Source: Pseudomonas nitroreducens TX1 (GTDB lineage: Bacteria; Pseudomonadota; Gammaproteobacteria; Pseudomonadales; Pseudomonadaceae). From it: DNA of 64,000 nt. Below the pieces are notes generated by a model that worked only from the letters and a program-made list of their open reading frames with translations, was not told the DNA's origin and did no database searches. The stretch lies in assembly GCF_000313755.1 (NCBI RefSeq), contig NZ_AMZB01000124.1, positions 120,220-184,219 of the forward strand, given 5' to 3'. The first letter of the stretch is position 1. Every line of letters begins with the position of its first letter. Both the position numbers and the translations under genes were made by a program. Shown here one piece after another: positions 30,356 to 41,707 of this stretch.

Positions 30356-30383
30356 ATTGTACACATGGGGAAAGCGACGTCAC
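30356..30383 (-). promoter_or_regulatory. Weak candidate gltB promoter
   Basis: On the minus strand GTGACG (30383-30378), a 16-bp spacer and TACAAT (30361-30356) resemble a sigma70 promoter. Use of it would give a ~295-nt gltB leader. The -35 match is poor, so this is tentative. Confidence 0.35.
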
Positions 30384-30459
30384 TGTTTTTTTTGACGCAC
30401 TGCTGACACCCGATGTCGCATTTTTATAAGAATCCTGCCAAAGACACAAGCCAATAAAA

Positions 30460-30490
30460 AAGCCGAGCCCCGCGGTGCGAGGCTCGGCTT
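30460..30490 (-). terminator. Terminator of the pilM-to-SPOR-protein operon
   Basis: AAGCCGAGCC and GGCTCGGCTT form a 10-bp stem with an 11-nt loop, with A- and T-runs on both sides. It lies just past the SPOR-domain gene. Confidence 0.88.
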
Positions 30491-30516
30491 TTTCAGTATT
30501 GCGACACTGCGACCTT

Positions 30517-32208
30517 TCAGCGCGCCCCGGCGATGTCCTGCTGGATGCTGGAGAAAGGACGAGCCCAGGGCTTGGAGGCCTGGATCTTCGCCGGCAGCTT
30601 CTTGATCGCCGCCTGCGCGGCAGTGCGATCAGCAAAGTTACCGTAGGTCACGACATAGAACGGCTTGCCCTGAAGGCTCTTGCGGAAGTAACGGTAGTCG
30701 CCGCCACCCTGCTGGCTGATGAAGGCCTTGGCGCTGGCTTCGGAGCCCGTGCCCAGCACCTGCACGGCGTAGCGCGAACCGGCCTGTGACTGGTACCAGC
30801 TGCTGCCACCGGCGCTACCCGTTGCCGCGGCAGGCTTGCTGGCAGCAGTCGCCGGCTTGGCACTGGCAACGGTGGTGGCGGGTTTGGTCACAGCCGGCTT
30901 GGCGGTCTGGACGGGCTTCGCCGGCGCGGTGGCGGCAGGCTTGACCGGCTCCGGACGCGGCGTGGGCACAGGAGTCGGGGCTGGCTGGATCGCAGCCTGC
31001 TGCTGGACGGGAGCCGCCGGCACCGGGTTCAGCGGTTTCGGACCATTGTTCGCCAGCGGGGTCACCGGCGGCGCAGTGGTGGTCACAGTCGGCGGAATGG
31101 CTGCCGAAGGCATGCCGCCTTCGTCGGCATCGTCCTGGCCACCAGCCTGAGCCAGGGGTTCGCGGATCACCGGCTGGCTTTCGCCCACCAATGGCAGCGG
31201 CAGCGGCTGGTTGGAACCGGCGAATTCCACGGACGGGCCGTTGCCCTGGGCATCCGGCTGCGGCTGTGCGTTCGGCTGCGGCGCTGCGCCACCGCCCAGC
31301 GGCAGTTGCGACGATGTCTGCGCAGCGGTGTTGCTCGCGGTCTCCGGCTTGGTGGTCTTGCCCTGCATGAACCAGGCGGCGATGACACCAATGGCGACCA
31401 CGCCGAGGATTGCCAGATGCTTCTTCGGCAACTTGAAGCCGGCACCGGCGGCTTTGCGCTCACCACTGCGATCAGCCAGCATCGCTTCGATCATCGCATC
31501 GCGAGCGGTCTGGTTGATGGTGCCCGGCCAGCCGCCGGATTGTTCGTGGATGTCGGCCAGCAGGTCGGCGGAAATCAACTCGATACCCTGCCCCGCGCCT
31601 TCGAGGCGCTGCGCCAGGTACTCGCGGGTTTCTTCTTCGCTGTAGGGTTGCAGCTCGATGGCGTGGAAACGCTCCTCGCCCTCGGATAGCACCTCCAGGC
31701 GCGAGAGCAGCTCAGGCTCGCCAAACAGGAAGACGTGCAGGCGCGCTTCGGAGTTGCCGGCTGCCAGCAGCAGAAGGACTTCGAGAGCATCGTCGCGTAG
31801 CTGCTCGGCGTCATCCACCAGCAGGTAGACGTCCTGCCCGGTGATCGCCAACTGGGCGACCTTGGCGAGGATCGCCTCGATGCTGGTCTGGGTGATGCCC
31901 AGGCCTTGCGCGAGCTGGCGCAGCAGCGTGGCTTCGTCGGTCACCGAACGACCGGAGATCACCACGCTGGAGACGGCGTCCTTGTTGGTGCTGGCCACCA
32001 GGGCCTGGCGCAACAGGGTCTTGCCGCTGCCCAGCGGACCGGTAACGGCCAGCAGCAGGTGGCTGTAGCGCGCCAGGTGGTGCAGCTGGCCCAGTACGGG
32101 CTTGCGCTGCGCCGGGAAGAACTTGAAGCCTGGAACCCGCGGTGCGAAGGGGTCATGGCTGAACTGGTAGTGGGCCAGGAAGGCCTCATCGGCATGCAAG
32201 CTGGACAT
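30517..32208 (-). CDS. DamX-like AAA ATPase with C-terminal SPOR domain
   Basis: A 563-residue protein. Residues 1 to ~260 are an ExeA/GspA-type AAA ATPase with Walker A GPLGSGKT at 57-64 and a Walker B-like VYLLVDDAEQL. A membrane helix (HLAILGVVAIGVIAAWFM) follows, then a long Pro/Ala/Thr-rich linker. The C-terminal SPOR domain (YAVQVLGTGSEASAKAFI…) binds denuded septal peptidoglycan. In P. aeruginosa the same gene follows aroB. It is expected in the cell-division ring. It starts 6 bp after aroB. Confidence 0.88.
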   Translation of the reverse strand: MSSLHADEAFLAHYQFSHDPFAPRVPGFKFFPAQRKPVLGQLHHLARYSHLLLAVTGPLGSGKTLLRQALVASTNKDAVSSVVISGRSVTDEATLLRQLAQGLGITQTSIEAILAKVAQLAITGQDVYLLVDDAEQLRDDALEVLLLLAAGNSEARLHVFLFGEPELLSRLEVLSEGEERFHAIELQPYSEEETREYLAQRLEGAGQGIELISADLLADIHEQSGGWPGTINQTARDAMIEAMLADRSGERKAAGAGFKLPKKHLAILGVVAIGVIAAWFMQGKTTKPETASNTAAQTSSQLPLGGGAAPQPNAQPQPDAQGNGPSVEFAGSNQPLPLPLVGESQPVIREPLAQAGGQDDADEGGMPSAAIPPTVTTTAPPVTPLANNGPKPLNPVPAAPVQQQAAIQPAPTPVPTPRPEPVKPAATAPAKPVQTAKPAVTKPATTVASAKPATAASKPAAATGSAGGSSWYQSQAGSRYAVQVLGTGSEASAKAFISQQGGGDYRYFRKSLQGKPFYVVTYGNFADRTAAQAAIKKLPAKIQASKPWARPFSSIQQDIAGAR

Positions 32209-32214
32209 GGGACC

Positions 32215-33321
32215 TCAGTGTTCTCCTGCCTGACCGACCAGTGACTGGTAGTCAGCGCGCAGTGTTTCTTCCAGAATCTCACGGGGGAATTCGGCGGTCA
32301 CGACCGCGCCCCCCAGCCCTTGGAGCAATACCAGACGCAAACGGCCATCGAGCACTTTCTTGTCGACGGCCATGTGCTCGAGAAAATGCTCGGCGTTCAT
32401 TTCCTGCGGCGGGACCACCGGCAGCTTCGCCGCGGCGAGCAGGCGGATGCCGCGGTCGAGTTCGGCCTTTGTCAGCCATCCCAGCCGATGCGACATCTCA
32501 AGTGCCATCACGGTTCCCGCACCCACGGCTTCGCCGTGCAGCCAGACGCCGTAACCCATGTGGGTCTCGATGGCGTGACCGAAGGTATGGCCCAGGTTCA
32601 GCGTGGCGCGCACGCCGGTCTCCTTCTCGTCGGCGCCGACCACGCGAGCCTTGGCCGCGCAGGAACGCTCGATGGCCTCGGTCAGCGCGACAGGCTCCAG
32701 CGCGAGCAGATCACCCATGTGCGCTTCCAGCCAGGCGAGGAAAGGCTCGTCGCAGATGAAGCCGTACTTGATCACCTCTGCCAGGCCCGCCGACAGCTCG
32801 CGCGGGGGCAGCGTCTTGAGGGTCGCGGTATCGATGACCACGGCCTGCGGCTGATAGAAGGCCCCGACCATGTTCTTGCCCAGCGGATGGTTGATACCGG
32901 TCTTGCCGCCCACCGAGGAGTCCACCTGGGACAACAGGGTGGTCGGCACCTGGATGAAGTCGACGCCGCGCTGATAACAGGCAGCCGCGAAACCGGTCAT
33001 GTCGCCGATGACGCCACCGCCGAGGGCGATCAGGGTGGTCTTGCGGTCATGGCGTGCGGTCAGCAGGCCATCGAAGATCAGCTGCAGGGTTTCCCACTGC
33101 TTGTAGGCTTCGCCGTCAGGGAGCACGACCGTGGTGACCTTGTAGGCGGCCAGGGTCTTCTGCAGTCGATCCAGGTACAGCGGCGCGATGGTTTCGTTGG
33201 TGACGATGGCTACCTGGCGGCCGCGGATGTGCGGCGCGAAGTAGCGCGGTTCATCCAGCAGCCCCTCGCCGATATAGATCGGGTAGCTGCGATCGGCCAG
33301 ATCGACGTTGAGTGTGCGCAT
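32215..33321 (-). CDS. aroB: 3-Dehydroquinate synthase
   Basis: A 368-residue enzyme that converts DAHP to 3-dehydroquinate, the second shikimate-pathway step, using NAD+ and a divalent metal. The NAD-binding [14 protein letters not shown] and the lysine in [15 protein letters not shown] are present, with metal ligands in [19 protein letters not shown] and WLHGEAVG. It lies 50 bp after aroK in the pil-aro operon, an order conserved in Pseudomonas. Confidence 0.96.
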   Translation of the reverse strand: MRTLNVDLADRSYPIYIGEGLLDEPRYFAPHIRGRQVAIVTNETIAPLYLDRLQKTLAAYKVTTVVLPDGEAYKQWETLQLIFDGLLTARHDRKTTLIALGGGVIGDMTGFAAACYQRGVDFIQVPTTLLSQVDSSVGGKTGINHPLGKNMVGAFYQPQAVVIDTATLKTLPPRELSAGLAEVIKYGFICDEPFLAWLEAHMGDLLALEPVALTEAIERSCAAKARVVGADEKETGVRATLNLGHTFGHAIETHMGYGVWLHGEAVGAGTVMALEMSHRLGWLTKAELDRGIRLLAAAKLPVVPPQEMNAEHFLEHMAVDKKVLDGRLRLVLLQGLGGAVVTAEFPREILEETLRADYQSLVGQAGEH

Positions 33322-33371
33322 GAAACCCCCGGACAGGAAAGGGGACTAGGATACCCCAGATTGCAGCGCCG

Positions 33372-33902
33372 TTAATGGCGCTCCAGCTCACGCAGGCGCT
33401 CGATGATCTCCAGCACGACGAGACGCGGAGGCCGCTCGTCGGTTTCGATGATCACGTCGGCGATTTCGCGATAAAGCGGATCGCGCATCTGCATGAGGTC
33501 GCGAAGGATCTGTTCCGGATTGGGCTTTTGCAACAGAGGGCGATTCTTGTCCCGCGCCGTGCGGGAAATCTGCTGCTCGACCGAGGCGTGCAGGTAGATC
33601 ACCTTGCCGCCATTCTTGAGGATGAGGCGATTGGCGTCGCGCATGACCGCGCCGCCACCCGTGGCGATGACCACGCCCCCTTCATCGCATAGCTCGGCCA
33701 GCATCGCCTGCTCACGCTCGCGGAAGCCCGCCTCGCCCTCGACATCGAATATCCAGGGGATGTTGGCTCCGCAGCGCTGCTCGATCTCTTTATCCGAATC
33801 TTTGAAGACGAGGTGAAGTTCTTTGGCGAGGAGACGCCCGATGGTGCTTTTACCAGCTCCCATCGGGCCTACCAGAATCAAATTGGACACGACATTGATC
33901 AA
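33372..33902 (-). CDS. aroK: Shikimate kinase
   Basis: A 176-residue P-loop kinase that phosphorylates shikimate at O3. Walker A is GPMGAGKST at residues 12-20; shikimate-binding residues lie in DSDKEIE and GEAGFRERE, the GGG loop in ATGGGAV and the lid in RPLLQ. The ATG at 33902 overlaps the pilQ stop by 4 bp. A GTG four codons later (33890) is an alternative start that fits the P. aeruginosa N-terminus better. Confidence 0.95.
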   Translation of the reverse strand: MINVVSNLILVGPMGAGKSTIGRLLAKELHLVFKDSDKEIEQRCGANIPWIFDVEGEAGFREREQAMLAELCDEGGVVIATGGGAVMRDANRLILKNGGKVIYLHASVEQQISRTARDKNRPLLQKPNPEQILRDLMQMRDPLYREIADVIIETDERPPRLVVLEIIERLRELERH

Positions 33903-36085
33903 CGGCCGACTGCAATGGCCTGATTATTCATGATCCGCGGGGTAAGGAAAACCAGCAGCTCGTTCTTGCTGTCGGTTACCGAGTCGCGACGGAACAGTCG
34001 GCCAATGAACGGAACGTCACCGAGGAACGGAACCTTGTCGGTCGCCTTGGTCTGGGTGTTGGAGAACACACCACCGATCACGATGGTTTCGCCATCGTTG
34101 ACCAGTACCTTGGCGTTGACTTCGTTCTTCTTGATCGGCGGTACACCGTTCAGGGCGTTGGCGTAGTCCGGCTCGTCCTTGTTGACCTTCACTTCCATGA
34201 TGATGCGGTTGTCCGGAGTGATCTGCGGAGTCACTTCCAGGGCCAGCGCGGCCTCCTTGAACGACACCGAGGTCGCGCCACTGGAACTGGCTTCCTGGTA
34301 CGGAATCTCCGAGCCCTTGAGGATCTTTGCGGTTTCCTTGTCGGAGGTGACGACCTTGGGCTGGGACACCACTTCGCCGTTACCGCTCTTCTCCATGGCG
34401 GAGAGTTGCAGGTCGAGCATGGCATGGTTGCTCAGGAAACCGATGCCGATACCGGAAGTACTGTTGGTCACGCCCATGTCGACAAACGGAACCGGCGCTA
34501 CGCCGTCGGCGGCAGTCCAATTACCCACCGTAGAGGTTCCCGGCAGGTAGAGCTGGCCGGAGTCGCTATCGACAGTCCGGGCGCCGTCCTTACCGTAGAA
34601 GTCCCAGTTGCCGCTGCTGAAGGCACCGCCCCAGCGAACGCCCAGGCTCTTGCTGTAGTCCACCGCCGCTTCGACGATGCGCGCCTCGATCATCACCTGG
34701 CGAACTGGAATGTCGAGCTGGGCAACGATACGACGCAGTTCGTCGAGGCGATCCTGGGTCTGGTAGGCAATGATGGCGTTGGTACGGTCATCGACAGTGA
34801 TCGAACCCCGGTTATCACCGCCGGGAGCGGCACCCGGAGCACCGCTGGTGCCGGTCACCGACTGGAACAGCTTGGCAATGTCCGACGCCTTGGCATAGTT
34901 CACCTGGATCAGCTCACGACGCAGCGGAGCCAGTTCGGAGATCTGCTTCTGTGCCTCCAGCTCCTGGCGCTCGCGAGCGGCGATTTCATCGGCCGGCGCA
35001 ACCAGCAGGACGTTGCCGACCTTGCGCTTGTCCAGGCCCTTGGTCTTGAGCACCAGATCCAGCGCCTGGTCCCACGGCACGTTCTGCAGGCGCAGGGTGA
35101 TGTTGCCCTGCACGGTGTCCGAAGCCACCAGGTTCAAATCGGTGAAGTCGGCAATGAGCTGCAGCACCGAACGCACGTCGATGTCCTGGAAGTTCAGCGA
35201 CAGCTTCTCGCCGGTGTAGGCGAAGTTGTCCTTCTTGCGCTTCTCGGCATCGTCCTGGGTCAACGGCTTGATGCTGACGGTCATGCGGTTGTCGGTCTGA
35301 TAGACGAGATAGTCATACAGCCCGGTCGGTTCGATGGAGATACTGGCCTTGTCGCCAGCGGCCGCGGCGTTGACGAACTGCACCGGGGTGGCGAAGTCCT
35401 TCACGTCCAGTCGCACGCGCAGGTTATCCGGCAGCTGGGTACGCGGGAAGTCCAGGCGGATCTTGCCGCCTTGCTCCTGGATATCAGGACTGACCGTCGG
35501 ATCGGACAGATCGATCACGACATTGCCTTCACCCTGTTCGCCACGCTGGAAATCGATATTGCGGATCGCCTTGCCAGCCGGAAGGTAAGGCTTGGGCTGG
35601 GCAGGCTTGGCAACCGGAGCCGGCGACGGCGCGGCAGAAGCGTAGGAACTGGAGGTCGCACCGCCCGCACCGACCACGACATAGAGGTTCGAACCTTCGG
35701 CACGCGTGGTGTAAGGCACTAGGGTACTGAGGTTGACGATAAGGCGGGTGCGGTCCTTGGCCTCGACCACGGTCAGGCTGCGGGCGTTGCCCACGCCCAG
35801 CTCGCGATTCTTGCTACCCAGCTTGTTCTGCACGCCCGGCAGGTCCAGCGCAATACGCGCCGGCTGCTCGATGGTGTAGCCGCGCGGCGCCGCCACCGGC
35901 TCGTCGAAGCCGAGCTTCAGCTCCACGCGGTCGCCCGGCAGTGCCGCCACATCGACGCTCTGCAGGTTGGCGGCGAGCAGCGCCGGCGCGAATACGGCCG
36001 CGAGCACGGAAATGCTCAGGCGGGAAAGCGTTCTATTCATCGTCTGAATCCGTCGTGCAGACTGCTGTTTGTTATCCATGTTCAT
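33899..36085 (-). CDS. pilQ: Type IV pilus secretin
   Basis: A 728-residue outer-membrane secretin for type IV pili. After the signal peptide (FAPALLAA) come AMIN domains that bind peptidoglycan, the N0/N1 domains ([20 protein letters not shown]) and the secretin core ending [17 protein letters not shown] and [10 protein letters not shown]. The start shown (36085) follows AAGGGCGGGG and gives a 15-residue longer N-terminus than the alternative ATG at 36040, which matches known PilQ starts better. It is the last pil gene of pilMNOPQ. Confidence 0.95.
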   Translation of the reverse strand: MNMDNKQQSARRIQTMNRTLSRLSISVLAAVFAPALLAANLQSVDVAALPGDRVELKLGFDEPVAAPRGYTIEQPARIALDLPGVQNKLGSKNRELGVGNARSLTVVEAKDRTRLIVNLSTLVPYTTRAEGSNLYVVVGAGGATSSSYASAAPSPAPVAKPAQPKPYLPAGKAIRNIDFQRGEQGEGNVVIDLSDPTVSPDIQEQGGKIRLDFPRTQLPDNLRVRLDVKDFATPVQFVNAAAAGDKASISIEPTGLYDYLVYQTDNRMTVSIKPLTQDDAEKRKKDNFAYTGEKLSLNFQDIDVRSVLQLIADFTDLNLVASDTVQGNITLRLQNVPWDQALDLVLKTKGLDKRKVGNVLLVAPADEIAARERQELEAQKQISELAPLRRELIQVNYAKASDIAKLFQSVTGTSGAPGAAPGGDNRGSITVDDRTNAIIAYQTQDRLDELRRIVAQLDIPVRQVMIEARIVEAAVDYSKSLGVRWGGAFSSGNWDFYGKDGARTVDSDSGQLYLPGTSTVGNWTAADGVAPVPFVDMGVTNSTSGIGIGFLSNHAMLDLQLSAMEKSGNGEVVSQPKVVTSDKETAKILKGSEIPYQEASSSGATSVSFKEAALALEVTPQITPDNRIIMEVKVNKDEPDYANALNGVPPIKKNEVNAKVLVNDGETIVIGGVFSNTQTKATDKVPFLGDVPFIGRLFRRDSVTDSKNELLVFLTPRIMNNQAIAVGR

Positions 36086-36093
36086 CCCCGCCC

Positions 36094-36618
36094 TTAGGAG
36101 CGTTCCTTGAGAGTCAGGCTGCGCGGACGCTCCAGCCAGCCGCCCTCACCATCAGGAACGATTTCAATCACGTCGATCTTGGCTTCGCTGATCGCAACGA
36201 TCTTGCCGTCGTTGCGCCCAAGGTAGTCACCCACTCGTACCCGATGCACCCCTCCTGCACCTTTTACGAGAGCGAATGTCTGGTTATCCCTGGCCAGCGT
36301 GCCGACCATCTCGAAAGTCTCGATATTGAAGCCTTCGAGGAACTGCTTGACCCGTGTCTCATCGGGCTTGATGACCTTGTTGCCCTTCTGCTTGACCGCC
36401 AGGTCGATCTTCACCGGCGGCTGGAAGGGACTGCGCAGGGACGAGGCGCTGTAGGTGAATGCCTCGTATGCCTGGAACTTGGGCAGCGGCTCGATAGCCC
36501 CTTTCGGGCGAGCCCTGACTTCGTCCAGGTAAGCCTGCAGGTCGGCAAAATCACCACCCGAGCCACAGCCATTCAAGCTCAGGAGCAGAAAACTGCAGAT
36601 AATCAGGCGCCCCCTCAT
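36094..36618 (-). CDS. pilP: Type IV pilus alignment lipoprotein PilP
   Basis: A 174-residue inner-membrane lipoprotein with lipobox SLNGC (Cys18), an extended linker and a C-terminal β-sandwich (VRVGDYLGRNDGKIVAISEAKIDVIEI) that contacts the PilQ N-domains. With PilM, PilN and PilO it aligns the pilus machine across the periplasm. Its ATG overlaps the pilO stop by 4 bp and it ends 8 bp before pilQ. Confidence 0.95.
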   Translation of the reverse strand: MRGRLIICSFLLLSLNGCGSGGDFADLQAYLDEVRARPKGAIEPLPKFQAYEAFTYSASSLRSPFQPPVKIDLAVKQKGNKVIKPDETRVKQFLEGFNIETFEMVGTLARDNQTFALVKGAGGVHRVRVGDYLGRNDGKIVAISEAKIDVIEIVPDGEGGWLERPRSLTLKERS

Positions 36619-37265
36619 TTCTTCGCTCCCGCAGTCGGGGCCGTCGTCTTCACGCCCTTGTCGTTATACCGGTAGGTCTTTGCCAGGATGCTCATGCGCA
36701 GCTTGGAAGTGCTATCGGGGCTTGCGGGTTTGATCTCGAAATCATGCAGGGTCACGATCCGCGGCAGGCTGGACACACCACTGACGAAGGTCGCCAAGTC
36801 GTGATACCCGCCCACAACGCTGATCTGAATAGGCAATTCGATGTAGAACTGCTGGGTCACTTCCGGCAGCAGCTTGATCTCCTCGAATTCGAGGCCGCTA
36901 CCCAGGCCGGTGCGGGTGATGTCTTCCAGCAGCCCGGGGACCTCGGTATCGCTCGGCAGTTGACGCAGCAAGGCGCCGAAGGATTCTTCCATCTCCTTCA
37001 TCTGCACCTTGTAGGCATCCAGGTTCGCCGCCTGGAACGCCTTGGTTGCGAATTGCTGCTTGAGGGTCTGTTCCTCGTCGCGGTTGCGATCAAGCTGCTC
37101 CTGCAGGTCCTTCAGGTGGAAGTTGTACCCAAGCGCCAGCACCACCGCCATCAGCAGCACGCAGGCAATCACCTTGACCGCCGCCGGCCAGGAGCCGAGG
37201 TTGTTCAGATCAAGATCGTTGATGTCGATCTTGCGCAAGCTCTCCAGGGAACTGGCCAGACTCAT
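36615..37265 (-). CDS. pilO: Type IV pilus alignment protein PilO
   Basis: A 216-residue bitopic protein. A short cytoplasmic N-terminus is followed by one TM helix (VKVIACVLLMAVVLALGYNF, about residues 30-49), a coiled coil (LQEQLDRNRDEEQTLKQQF) and a ferredoxin-like periplasmic domain. It pairs with PilN in the alignment subcomplex. It overlaps pilN and pilP by 4 bp each. Confidence 0.95.
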   Translation of the reverse strand: MSLASSLESLRKIDINDLDLNNLGSWPAAVKVIACVLLMAVVLALGYNFHLKDLQEQLDRNRDEEQTLKQQFATKAFQAANLDAYKVQMKEMEESFGALLRQLPSDTEVPGLLEDITRTGLGSGLEFEEIKLLPEVTQQFYIELPIQISVVGGYHDLATFVSGVSSLPRIVTLHDFEIKPASPDSTSKLRMSILAKTYRYNDKGVKTTAPTAGAKK

Positions 37266-37854
37266 TTCTTGGCTCCTTGCGCGGGACTTTTCTTGTCCTG
37301 TTCCTCACTGCCGGGCTGGGTCTGCTGCACGGTCAACTGGAAGACGTTTGCCTGATCCAGGGCGCCCTGGGTGACCGCCTTCACTTCGGTCAGGTTCGGC
37401 GCAGTCAGCCATTCGGAAGAGTCCAGGTTACGCATGAGGTTGGAGACGCGGTTGTTGGATTCGGCCGCGCCGGCAATGGCGATGGATTTCCCGGACATCT
37501 TCAGCCCAGTGAAGTACACGCCATCGGGCAGGGTCCGAACCAACTGGTCGAATACACGGCCGATGATCGGGCGGTTACCCTGCAGGTCCTGGATGATCTT
37601 CATGCGCTCGAGCAATTGCTGGCGGCGAGTCTTTAGCTCGCTGATCTCCTTGATCCGCGCATCCAGCACGGCGATTTCCTTGCGCAGGAAGTCGTTGCGC
37701 GCGCCCTGGTTCTCGATGGCCGAGTTGAAGTACTGGTCGCCCAGGAAGATCACAGCCCCGGAAGCCAGCAGCACAGCGCCCAGAATCACCAGGAAGCGCT
37801 GCTTGCGTTCCTCGCGCAGCTGCTCCCGCCAGGGCAATAGGTTGATGCGTGCCA

Positions 37855-37855
<1 letters not shown>
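37262..37855 (-). CDS. pilN: Type IV pilus alignment protein PilN
   Basis: A 197-residue bitopic protein beginning MARINLLPWRE, the short cytoplasmic INLLP motif that docks in PilM. A TM helix (FLVILGAVLLASGAVIFLG), a coiled coil and a periplasmic ferredoxin-like domain follow. The C-terminus is Lys-rich and probably disordered. Its first base is also the last base of the pilM stop (37855). Confidence 0.95.
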
Positions 37856-38946
<1,091 letters not shown>

Positions 38947-38971
38947 TTACGGACGATTTATGTTTTTCCAC

Positions 38972-39000
38972 ATTAGATACCAGACTTGACACCTGCGCAA
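38972..39000 (-). promoter_or_regulatory. Candidate pilM operon promoter
   Basis: On the minus strand TTGCGC (39000-38995), a 17-bp spacer and TCTAAT (38977-38972) give a plausible sigma70 promoter about 50 bp upstream of the pilM start. Confidence 0.45.
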
Positions 39001-39025
39001 ATGGCTTGCCAGCAAAAAAACTGCT

Positions 39026-39031
39026 TATAAT
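39026..39031 (+). promoter_or_regulatory. Candidate -10 box for ponA
   Basis: A consensus TATAAT lies 73 bp upstream of the ponA ATG in an AT-rich stretch. No good -35 is found at 17 bp; TTGCCA is present with only a 14-bp spacer. Confidence 0.4.
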
Positions 39032-39104
39032 GTGATCAGCTTTTCCCTTTTTACCGCACCATCCGCTTAACTCTTTCTTTTCTCTGGAAATCCAAGACCT
39101 TCCG

Positions 39105-41534
39105 ATGCGCCTGCTGAAGTTTCTGTGGTGGACCTGCGTCACCATTATTTGTGGAGTGCTGCTCAGTTTCAGCGGCGCCTATCTGTACCTCAGCCCGAAC
39201 CTCCCGTCCGTGGAAGCCTTGCGCAACGTGCGCTTGCAGATGCCGCTGCGCGTGTACAGTGCTGATAACAAATTGATAGCAGAGTTTGGCGAGATGCGCC
39301 GAACGCCGATTCGATTTGCTGAAATCCCCCCGGATTTCACCCACGCACTGTTATCGGCTGAAGATGATAATTTCGCCAACCATTATGGCGTGGACGTCAA
39401 AAGCCTGATGCGTGCTGCCGCGCAATTATTGAAAACCGGGCACATCCAGACCGGCGGCAGTACGATCACCATGCAGGTGGCGAAGAACTATTTCCTCACC
39501 AACGAACGCAGCTTCTCCCGCAAGATCAACGAGATATTGCTCGCCCTGCAGATCGAGCGCTCGCTCACCAAGGACGAGATCCTCGAGCTCTACGTCAACA
39601 AGATCTACCTGGGCAACCGCGCCTATGGCGTGGAAGCCGCCGCCCAGGTTTATTACGGCAAATCCATCAAGGACCTGAGCCTGGCGCAGATGGCGATGAT
39701 TGCCGGCCTGCCCAAGGCGCCGTCACGCTATAACCCGCTGGCCAATGCCGCACGCAGCCTGGAACGACGCAACTGGATTCTCGAGCGCATGCTCAAGCTC
39801 GGCTTCATCGACCAGCCGCGCTACCAGGCTGCCATCCAGGAGCCAGTGGGCGCGTCCTACCATGTCCAGACTCCGGAACTGGCCGCCCCCTACATCGCCG
39901 AGATGGCCCGCGCCGAACTGGTCGGCCGCTTTGGCGGCGATGCCTACACCGAGGGCTATCGCGTCTATACCACCGTGCGCAGCGACCTGCAGGAAGACGC
40001 CAACACCGCCCTGCGTGAAGGCCTGCAGGATTACGACCAGCGGCACGGCTATCGCGGCCCCGAGACCCGCCTGCCCGGCAAGACCCGTGACGCCTGGCGC
40101 CAGGCAATTGCACAGCAGCGCCCGCTGGGCGGCCTGGAACCAGCCATCGTCACTCAGGTCGAGAAGAGCGGCGCCATGGTCATGACCCGCGACGGCAAGG
40201 AAGAAGCGCTGAGCTGGGACGGCATGAAGTGGGCTCGCCCCTACCTGAGCAACAACAGCATGGGCCGCATGCCCAGCCAACCCAGCGACGTGGTGCAGGC
40301 GGGCGATGTGATCCGCGTACAGCGCAAGGACGACGGTTCGCTGCGCCTGACCCAGGTGCCGGCAGCGCAGAGCGCCCTGGTCTCGCTCAACCCGCAGGAC
40401 GGCGCGATCATGGCGCTGGTGGGCGGCTTCTCCTTCGAGCAGAGCAACTACAACCGCGCCACCCAGGCCCGCCGCCAGCCCGGCTCCAGCTTCAAGCCGT
40501 TCATCTACAGCTGTGCGCTGGACAACGGCTTCACCGCTGCCTCGCTGATCAACGACGCCCCGGTGGTGTTCTATGACGAATACCTGGACAAGGTGTGGCG
40601 TCCGAAGAACGACACCAACACCTTCCTCGGCCCGATCCCCATGCGCGAGGCGCTGTACAAATCGCGCAACATGGTGTCGATCCGAATTCTGCAGGCGCTG
40701 GGCGTTGACCGCGCACGCAACTGCATCAGCAAGTTCGGCCTGAACAAGGACGACCTGCCGCCAAACCTCTCCATGGCCCTGGGCACCGCGACCCTGACGC
40801 CAATGGAGATCGCCAGCGCCTGGACCGTCTTCGCCAACGGCGGCTTCAAGGTCTCGCCGTACATCGTCCAGCGCATCGAGAGCCGTGACGGCCAGGTGCT
40901 GTACCAGGCCAACCCGCCCAGCATCCCGCAGAACGAGGAGCAGGTGCAGGCGCAGCCACAACCTGCTTCTGCCGACGCCTTTGGCAACGACGACCCGAGC
41001 CAGGCCAAGACCACGATCGAACCGGCCGCCGCCGAGCGCGTCATCGATGCGCGCACCGCGTACATCATGACCAGCATGCTGCAGGACGTAATCAAACGCG
41101 GGACCGGCCGCCGCGCCCTGGCCCTCAAGCGTGATGACCTGGCGGGCAAGACGGGCACCACCAACGAGTCGAAGGACGCCTGGTTCTCCGGCTTCAACGC
41201 CGACTTCATGACCACCGTATGGGTCGGCTTCGACCAGCCGGAAAGCCTCGGCCGCGCGGAATATGGCGGCAACGTCGCCCTGCCGATCTGGATGCGCTAC
41301 ATGGGCGCTGCGCTGAAAGACAAGCCGTCGCACCTGTTGCCCGAGCCACCCGGCATGGTCAGCCTGCGTATCGACCCGGTCACTGGCCGCGCGGCGCCTC
41401 CGGGCACCCCGGGCGCGTATTTCGAACTGTTCAAGAACGAAGACACACCGCCTTCCATGAACGAACTGGCACCCGGCAGCGCTCCTGGCAGTGGAATGCC
41501 AGCGGAGGAAGAAGCGCCGATTGACCTGTTCTGA
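39105..41534 (+). CDS. ponA: Penicillin-binding protein 1A
   Basis: An 809-residue bifunctional class A PBP. After a TM anchor (about residues 8-30) the GT51 glycosyltransferase domain has EDDNFANHYGVD and GGSTITMQVAKNYF. An OB-like insert follows. The transpeptidase domain has the SxxK motif SSFKPF, SxN as SRN, and KTGTT. It polymerises and cross-links peptidoglycan in the periplasm. The C-terminus is Pro/Gly-rich and acidic. It is divergent from pilM, and a terminator follows at 41540. Confidence 0.96.
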   Translation: MRLLKFLWWTCVTIICGVLLSFSGAYLYLSPNLPSVEALRNVRLQMPLRVYSADNKLIAEFGEMRRTPIRFAEIPPDFTHALLSAEDDNFANHYGVDVKSLMRAAAQLLKTGHIQTGGSTITMQVAKNYFLTNERSFSRKINEILLALQIERSLTKDEILELYVNKIYLGNRAYGVEAAAQVYYGKSIKDLSLAQMAMIAGLPKAPSRYNPLANAARSLERRNWILERMLKLGFIDQPRYQAAIQEPVGASYHVQTPELAAPYIAEMARAELVGRFGGDAYTEGYRVYTTVRSDLQEDANTALREGLQDYDQRHGYRGPETRLPGKTRDAWRQAIAQQRPLGGLEPAIVTQVEKSGAMVMTRDGKEEALSWDGMKWARPYLSNNSMGRMPSQPSDVVQAGDVIRVQRKDDGSLRLTQVPAAQSALVSLNPQDGAIMALVGGFSFEQSNYNRATQARRQPGSSFKPFIYSCALDNGFTAASLINDAPVVFYDEYLDKVWRPKNDTNTFLGPIPMREALYKSRNMVSIRILQALGVDRARNCISKFGLNKDDLPPNLSMALGTATLTPMEIASAWTVFANGGFKVSPYIVQRIESRDGQVLYQANPPSIPQNEEQVQAQPQPASADAFGNDDPSQAKTTIEPAAAERVIDARTAYIMTSMLQDVIKRGTGRRALALKRDDLAGKTGTTNESKDAWFSGFNADFMTTVWVGFDQPESLGRAEYGGNVALPIWMRYMGAALKDKPSHLLPEPPGMVSLRIDPVTGRAAPPGTPGAYFELFKNEDTPPSMNELAPGSAPGSGMPAEEEAPIDLF

Positions 41535-41539
41535 TGAAA

Positions 41540-41563
41540 GGCCCCTCTCCGGAGGGGCCCTTC
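41540..41563 (+). terminator. Terminator of ponA
   Basis: GGCCCCTC and GAGGGGCC form an 8-bp stem with a 4-nt loop 6 bp after the ponA stop, then CTTCTATTT. Confidence 0.8.
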
Positions 41564-41707
41564 TATTTCGGGAACCGCCCCGACAAAACCATAGCACTTA
41601 GCCAACTCATTGATTAATCTGTGCTTTGCGGCGGCGAACAACCCCAGGCGACCGGCCCCATCCGGCACGTCAGGGGCTTCCCGCAGCAACTTCTTCAGGA
41701 GTGTCGG

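Noticed and set aside
30365..30406. A 13-codon peptide start (MGKATSLFFLTHC) with GGGAGGT upstream on the + strand
   Set aside because: Very short, antisense to the gltB leader, and its purine-rich site is as easily part of the gltB promoter region.
34406..35722. A 438-codon open frame on the + strand
   Set aside because: It is antisense to pilQ, has no ribosome-binding site and the usual shadow composition.
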